Shown here: positions 60,822-64,000 of the stretch, in pieces
Numbering within the stretch: position 1 is the first letter of the stretch
How the letters are laid out: the number at the start of each line of letters is the position of its first letter
Assembly (NCBI RefSeq): GCF_007829955.1
Contig: NZ_VIWX01000002.1
Coordinates: 620,001 to 684,000, forward strand
Length of the DNA: 64,000 nucleotides
Direction: 5' to 3'
DNA from: Saccharopolyspora dendranthemae
GTDB taxonomy: Bacteria > Actinomycetota > Actinomycetes > Mycobacteriales > Pseudonocardiaceae
Position numbers and translations under genes: made by a program
Notes under the pieces: model-generated
What the model saw: only the letters and a program-made list of their open reading frames with translations
What the model was told of the DNA's origin: nothing
The model's database searches: none

Positions 60822-61057
60822 ATGACCGCCGCGGAATGGGACGGCCAACCGGCTCACACCGGCGATATCGCCTTCGAGTTCGGTATCGCGCAGTGGCGGT
60901 CCGCTGTGCGTCGTGCGCTGTGCGGGTGCGGGTCGACCTCAGCGGACCGGAAACCCCGGAGCGCTACGAAGAACTCCGCCGCCACGTCGACCAGCACTGC
61001 CCGGTTCTCGACCTGTTCCGCAACGAAACTCCGACCAGGACGGAACTCTCGGCGTGA
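60822..61057 (+). pseudogene. OsmC-like pseudogene (internal deletion plus frameshift)
   Basis: After a fair ribosome site (AGAGGTGAAGAG) an ATG at 60822 opens a frame beginning 'MTAAEWDGQPAHTGDIAFEF', which looks like the N terminus of an OsmC-family protein. About 35 codons later the sense continues in another frame (+2) with 'VDLSGPETPERYEELRRHVD' and 'CPVLDLFRNETP', which looks like an OsmC C terminus with its redox Cys. The middle (~60-70 residues with the first Cys) is missing. The result is a remnant of about 78 codons instead of ~140. The identification is by eye. Confidence 0.6.
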
Positions 61058-61798
61058 CAGCACCGCGCGGCAGGGTTCCCGCATCCCTGCCGCGCGGTAC
61101 CGCCGAGCGGATGCGACCATCGCGCCCAGGTGAAAACCGTTGTGGGACTGGGGGTAGTCTCGGTGAACTGCTGGTGGCGCGGGCTGCGGCGGTAGGTGGT
61201 GGTCTCCGCTGATCCGGCTCGCCGCGCGAGACCGCGCCCGGCGACTTGAACGAGGCAGGAGCTCCTCCGGTGCGGGTCCGGTAAAGACGTTGCCCTGGGG
61301 CAATCAAAATTGAGCGTGAGGGATGTTACCCTTCAGAGGATCTTGACCGGCGCGTTCGCGCGGGGGCATGTTCGCATGTCTGCTTGGATCACCTGTCTGG
61401 AGGAGAGCCTGATGCGATTGCCAACACCGCGCGCGACCACGGCTCTGCGAGGTCGACCCATATCCTGATCGCCGCGCGCCGCTCACCGGAGTCGGCTGCA
61501 CGAGCGCACTCCTCGCCCGCGACGTTCGAGCGGGGAGAGGTCGAAGACGAGTACCTGGGCCGGAGAGGTCCGCACGACGTGCCTCGATTCGATGCGCAGA
61601 TCGTCGCGGAATCACGGAATTCGGGGCCGGTTGACCCGGCCACTTCTCAGCAAGGACGCCAGCGACGCATGCCCGCGGGAGCCGGGCCGATGCGTCGGTG
61701 GTCACCAGGTCCTGCCTTCAGCACACCGCGGAACAGACCGGGGCTCGGTCGTGTCCGCCACCCCAGAAATGGACTCGCCGAAAAGGGAGGAACGGCCC
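61058..61798. other. 741-bp region before the ATP-grasp gene
   Basis: I see no secure gene longer than the leader-like frame at 61412-61468. A short hairpin-prone sequence (TTGCCC and GGGCAA around 61290-61303) and an AT-richer tract near 61300-61330 may be promoter or RNA structure. An open frame at 61384-61836 has irregular codon use and overlaps the ATP-grasp start, so I do not call it. Confidence 0.5.
61412..61468 (+). CDS. Possible 18-residue leader peptide
   Basis: ATG 61412 follows a very good ribosome site (TGGAGGAGAGCCTG) and reads MRLPTPRATTALRGRPIS before a TGA at 61466-61468. It lies 330 bp upstream of the ATP-grasp gene, in what may be its untranslated leader. It may be a regulatory upstream ORF or chance. 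No repeated codon type points to a specific attenuation signal. Confidence 0.3.
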   Translation: MRLPTPRATTALRGRPIS

Positions 61799-63040
61799 AT
61801 GTCACAGCCAGAACCGGTCACCAAGAACGCGGATAAGGGATATGTAGCTCTCCTTGGCTGGAGCCTCAACGCTGTCGAGGCGCTCGACCGGTTCGATCGG
61901 CGGTACGTCGTCGTGGCGCCGGACTGGGCTGAGAAGTACTGCGTCGAGCACGACATCCCCTACGTGCCGTGGAACTTCGAGCGGCTCAACGACCGCTCGA
62001 TGGAGATCGCCGAAACCCTGAAGGACAAGGGCGTCGACGTCGCCATCCCGCTGTTCGAGGAGACGGTGGAGTGGGCGGGGGCGATCAACTCCGTGCTGCT
62101 CGACAACCCGCGCCTGTTCGGCCAGGCGATGCTGCTGCGCGACAAGGCGCTGATGAAGCGCCGCGCGCAGCTCGGCGGCATCCGGGTCGGGATCTTCGAG
62201 GAGGCCCACGACCGGGACGACGTGATCCGCTTCCTCAAGCGCGTCAACCAGACGCTGCTCAAGCTCGACGGCGACCCGAACGACCCGATCCACCTCAAGG
62301 CGTTCGACAAGGCCGGCTGCCTGGGACACCGGGTCATCCGCACCCCGGACGAGATCGACGTGATCCCGGACGAGGAGTTCCCGGTCCTGATGGAGTCGCA
62401 CCTCGACGGCTGGGAGTTCGCCGTCGAGGCGTGGATCCACAACGGCAAGATCAAGTTCCTGAACATCTCCGAGTACGTCAGCCTCGGCTACTCGGTGTTC
62501 GTCCCGGCGACCCCGGAACTGGAGCGGTACAGGCCGCAGATCACCGCCCAGATCGAGAAGCTGATCAAGACGTTCGACATCGAGTTCGGCTTCATCCACC
62601 CCGAGTACTTCGTCACCAGCGACGGGGAGATGTACTTCGGCGAGGTCGCCTACCGGCCGCCGGGCTTCAAGGTCTTCGAGCTCCTCGAACGCGCCTACGG
62701 CTTCAACGCCTACCAGGGTCTCGTGCTGGCCTTCGACCCCAAGACCACCGAGGAGGAGATCGACGCGTTCTTCCCGCGCGAGGTCGTCGACTCCCACGGG
62801 GTCGCGGGCTGCTTCGGCGTCTACCCCCGTCGCCGCGTCGTCAACGAACTGCAGATCCCGGAGCAGACCGAGGACGACGACTACTATGATTCGCACGACC
62901 TCTCGGCGCCGCTGGAGGAAACGGTCACGAAGAGGACCGCGTTCGGCACCCACTGGGGTCTGCTGTACTTCTTCGGTGAGGACCCCTACCGGATGCGCGA
63001 AGTGCTGAAGGAGCAGGAAGAGCTCGACTTCTACGTCTGA
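61799..63040 (+). CDS. ATP-grasp domain ligase
   Basis: This 413-residue enzyme starts at ATG 61799 with GGGAGG upstream. It has the ATP-grasp layout: an N-terminal pre-ATP-grasp fold ('KGYVALLGWSLNAVEAL'), 'AMLLRDKALMKRRAQLGGI', ATP-binding 'PVLMESHLDGWEFAVEAWI' and the Mg2+ site near 'GEMYFGEVAYRPPGFK'. Such stand-alone enzymes join a carboxylate to an amine or thiol via acyl phosphate, in amino-acid, peptide or cofactor-like metabolite synthesis. The C-terminal ~90 residues are acidic and unusual. It is followed 41 bp later by a partner gene, so the two probably work together. Confidence 0.88.
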   Translation: MSQPEPVTKNADKGYVALLGWSLNAVEALDRFDRRYVVVAPDWAEKYCVEHDIPYVPWNFERLNDRSMEIAETLKDKGVDVAIPLFEETVEWAGAINSVLLDNPRLFGQAMLLRDKALMKRRAQLGGIRVGIFEEAHDRDDVIRFLKRVNQTLLKLDGDPNDPIHLKAFDKAGCLGHRVIRTPDEIDVIPDEEFPVLMESHLDGWEFAVEAWIHNGKIKFLNISEYVSLGYSVFVPATPELERYRPQITAQIEKLIKTFDIEFGFIHPEYFVTSDGEMYFGEVAYRPPGFKVFELLERAYGFNAYQGLVLAFDPKTTEEEIDAFFPREVVDSHGVAGCFGVYPRRRVVNELQIPEQTEDDDYYDSHDLSAPLEETVTKRTAFGTHWGLLYFFGEDPYRMREVLKEQEELDFYV

Positions 63041-63081
63041 CGACACCGTCGACGCAGGAGAGACCTACCAGAGGGAAGCCC

Positions 63082-64000
63082 TTGAAACCGACCGCGGACG
63101 CAACGGGCCAGGCCACGACGCTCGACAAGCGCGTGGCCTCGCTCGACGGCGCGATCCAGGCCATGGCCGAGACCCCCGATTTCGGCAAGCACGCGAAGTT
63201 GCGGCGGGTCCTGGAATCCTTGCGGCGTGTGCTGCTGCAGCCAGGTGGTGCCGCCGCCGTGCAGGTCCGGGCGCAGGCGCTGGAGGAAGCCGGCCTGTTC
63301 CTGGGCACGGACTGGGCCTCCCCGGAGATCCTCATCCCTTCGCTGGTGGGCCCCGGTCTGCGAAGCAGGGACGTGGACACGGTCGTGATGGAAGCGGTCA
63401 GCGAGCTGCGGATGCTCGCCGTGTCCCGTGGTGAGTTCGCGCACCCGACGATCTCCGCCGAGGACGCGGGCCAGTTCCTGTCCCAGGTCATGGCGATGAA
63501 CCTGGAGCTGCTGTTCACCGCGCCCAGCGAGGCGGAGCGGATCAAGCAGGGCCGGATCGCGCACCTGATCAGGGACCTGTTCCGGCACCTCGCCGAGGTC
63601 GTCGGCTACGAAACGGTCCTGGACAAGCTGGTCGACGAGATCTGGCGGATCCTGCGTCAGCGGCCCATCCAGGTCGACCAGGTGCAGGCGCTGATCACCC
63701 GGATCGCCGTCTACCGGGGCGACCCGGAGATCGACCTGGGCGCGTCGTCCGGGCAGGGCATCGACCGGCTCATCAGCAGCCTGTTCGGGACCACCGAGGT
63801 GTGCCGCGACGACCCGGGCGTGGAGGTCTTCCGCTCCCGGCTGGAGGCGATGGACACCGGTGGTCTGCAGTACGAGGCCAGCGGCTTCGCCCGCGCGATG
63901 CACGACACCGGGCTGGTGTCGCCGTACCACGCCGAGCTGCTGCGCTTCGTGCTCAACGAGAGCGACTACCTGGTGGGGGAGGCGCTCGGGCTCTCCGACA
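63082..64000 (+). CDS. Unknown protein, partner of the ATP-grasp ligase (runs off the window)
   Basis: A frame open from TTG 63082 (AGAGGGAAG upstream) to the window end gives 306 residues without a stop. The protein is predominantly helical and hydrophilic, with 'VASLDGAIQAMAETPDFGKH' near the start and 'HLIRDLFRHLAEVVGYETVL' in the middle. I do not recognise a family in the visible part, and its catalytic part may lie beyond 64000. Tight linkage to the ATP-grasp gene suggests a shared pathway. Confidence 0.75.
   Translation, partial: MKPTADATGQATTLDKRVASLDGAIQAMAETPDFGKHAKLRRVLESLRRVLLQPGGAAAVQVRAQALEEAGLFLGTDWASPEILIPSLVGPGLRSRDVDTVVMEAVSELRMLAVSRGEFAHPTISAEDAGQFLSQVMAMNLELLFTAPSEAERIKQGRIAHLIRDLFRHLAEVVGYETVLDKLVDEIWRILRQRPIQVDQVQALITRIAVYRGDPEIDLGASSGQGIDRLISSLFGTTEVCRDDPGVEVFRSRLEAMDTGGLQYEASGFARAMHDTGLVSPYHAELLRFVLNESDYLVGEALGLSD

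Noticed and set aside
61384..61836. 150-codon open frame before the ATP-grasp gene
   Set aside because: No ribosome site, irregular composition and overlap with the ATP-grasp start make it unlikely to be coding.

Overview
The window is one stretch of a high-GC actinobacterial chromosome. G or C fills most third codon positions, GTG and TTG starts are frequent, many neighbouring genes overlap by ATGA, and LAL, TetR, IclR and BlaI-type regulators are abundant. The protein families (a PptT/PptH pair, a CYP125-like P450, actinobacterial cat/ben genes) fit the Pseudonocardiales, for example a Saccharopolyspora-like organism. That placement is inference. I saw no rRNA, tRNA, CRISPR array, transposase, integrase or phage gene.

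Layout. 1-10.2 kb: unlinked metabolic genes, namely a membrane-anchored surface-type protein, an FAD monooxygenase, a DUF2585 membrane protein, a GH172/DUF2961 enzyme, a TetR facing an old-yellow-enzyme/saccharopine-reductase-like pair, and a LysR facing an SDR. 10.5-18.1 kb: an iron-box-headed, tightly coupled five-gene NRPS-independent siderophore operon (PLP decarboxylase, NIS synthetase, N-monooxygenase, MFS exporter, second NIS synthetase). It ends at a strong bidirectional terminator. 18.2-19.7 kb: a PptT-like phosphopantetheinyl transferase overlapping a PptH-like phosphoesterase. 19.8-24.9 kb: ilvD, an XRE-TetR fusion regulator facing a BCCT transporter, and a small basic HeH-type protein. 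25-28.7 kb: two TetR genes, each divergent from its likely target (a CYP125-like P450; an NmrA-like protein) across a clear palindrome. 28.8-38.3 kb: ABC exporter, MFS transporters, an amidase, and a TetR/ABC-F/MFS resistance-type group.

38.3-51.7 kb is a complete benzoate-to-3-oxoadipate-enol-lactone island. On the minus strand lie a LysR gene, catB, catA, catC, benE and an IclR gene; on the plus strand lie benA, benB, a fused benC-FCD-benD gene and a LAL-type LuxR regulator. BenA/BenB with the reductase part convert benzoate to the cis-diol, and the dehydrogenase part gives catechol. CatA, CatB and CatC then open the ring and make the enol-lactone, while BenE imports benzoate. The 891-residue fusion of reductase, FCD-like sensor domain and dehydrogenase is the most unusual object in the window. 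It would couple NADH use by the dioxygenase reductase to NADH regeneration by the diol dehydrogenase in one chain.

51.8-58 kb: stress and redox genes, including a BlaI / M56-peptidase pair followed by a DsbA-like thioredoxin, CcdA and an isochorismatase-family hydrolase. 58-64 kb: a DUF418-type membrane protein, a MOSC protein, a Cys-rich small protein, a gene-poor stretch with a 68-bp inverted-repeat element, LysE, an OsmC pseudogene, and an ATP-grasp ligase with an unknown partner that runs off the window end.
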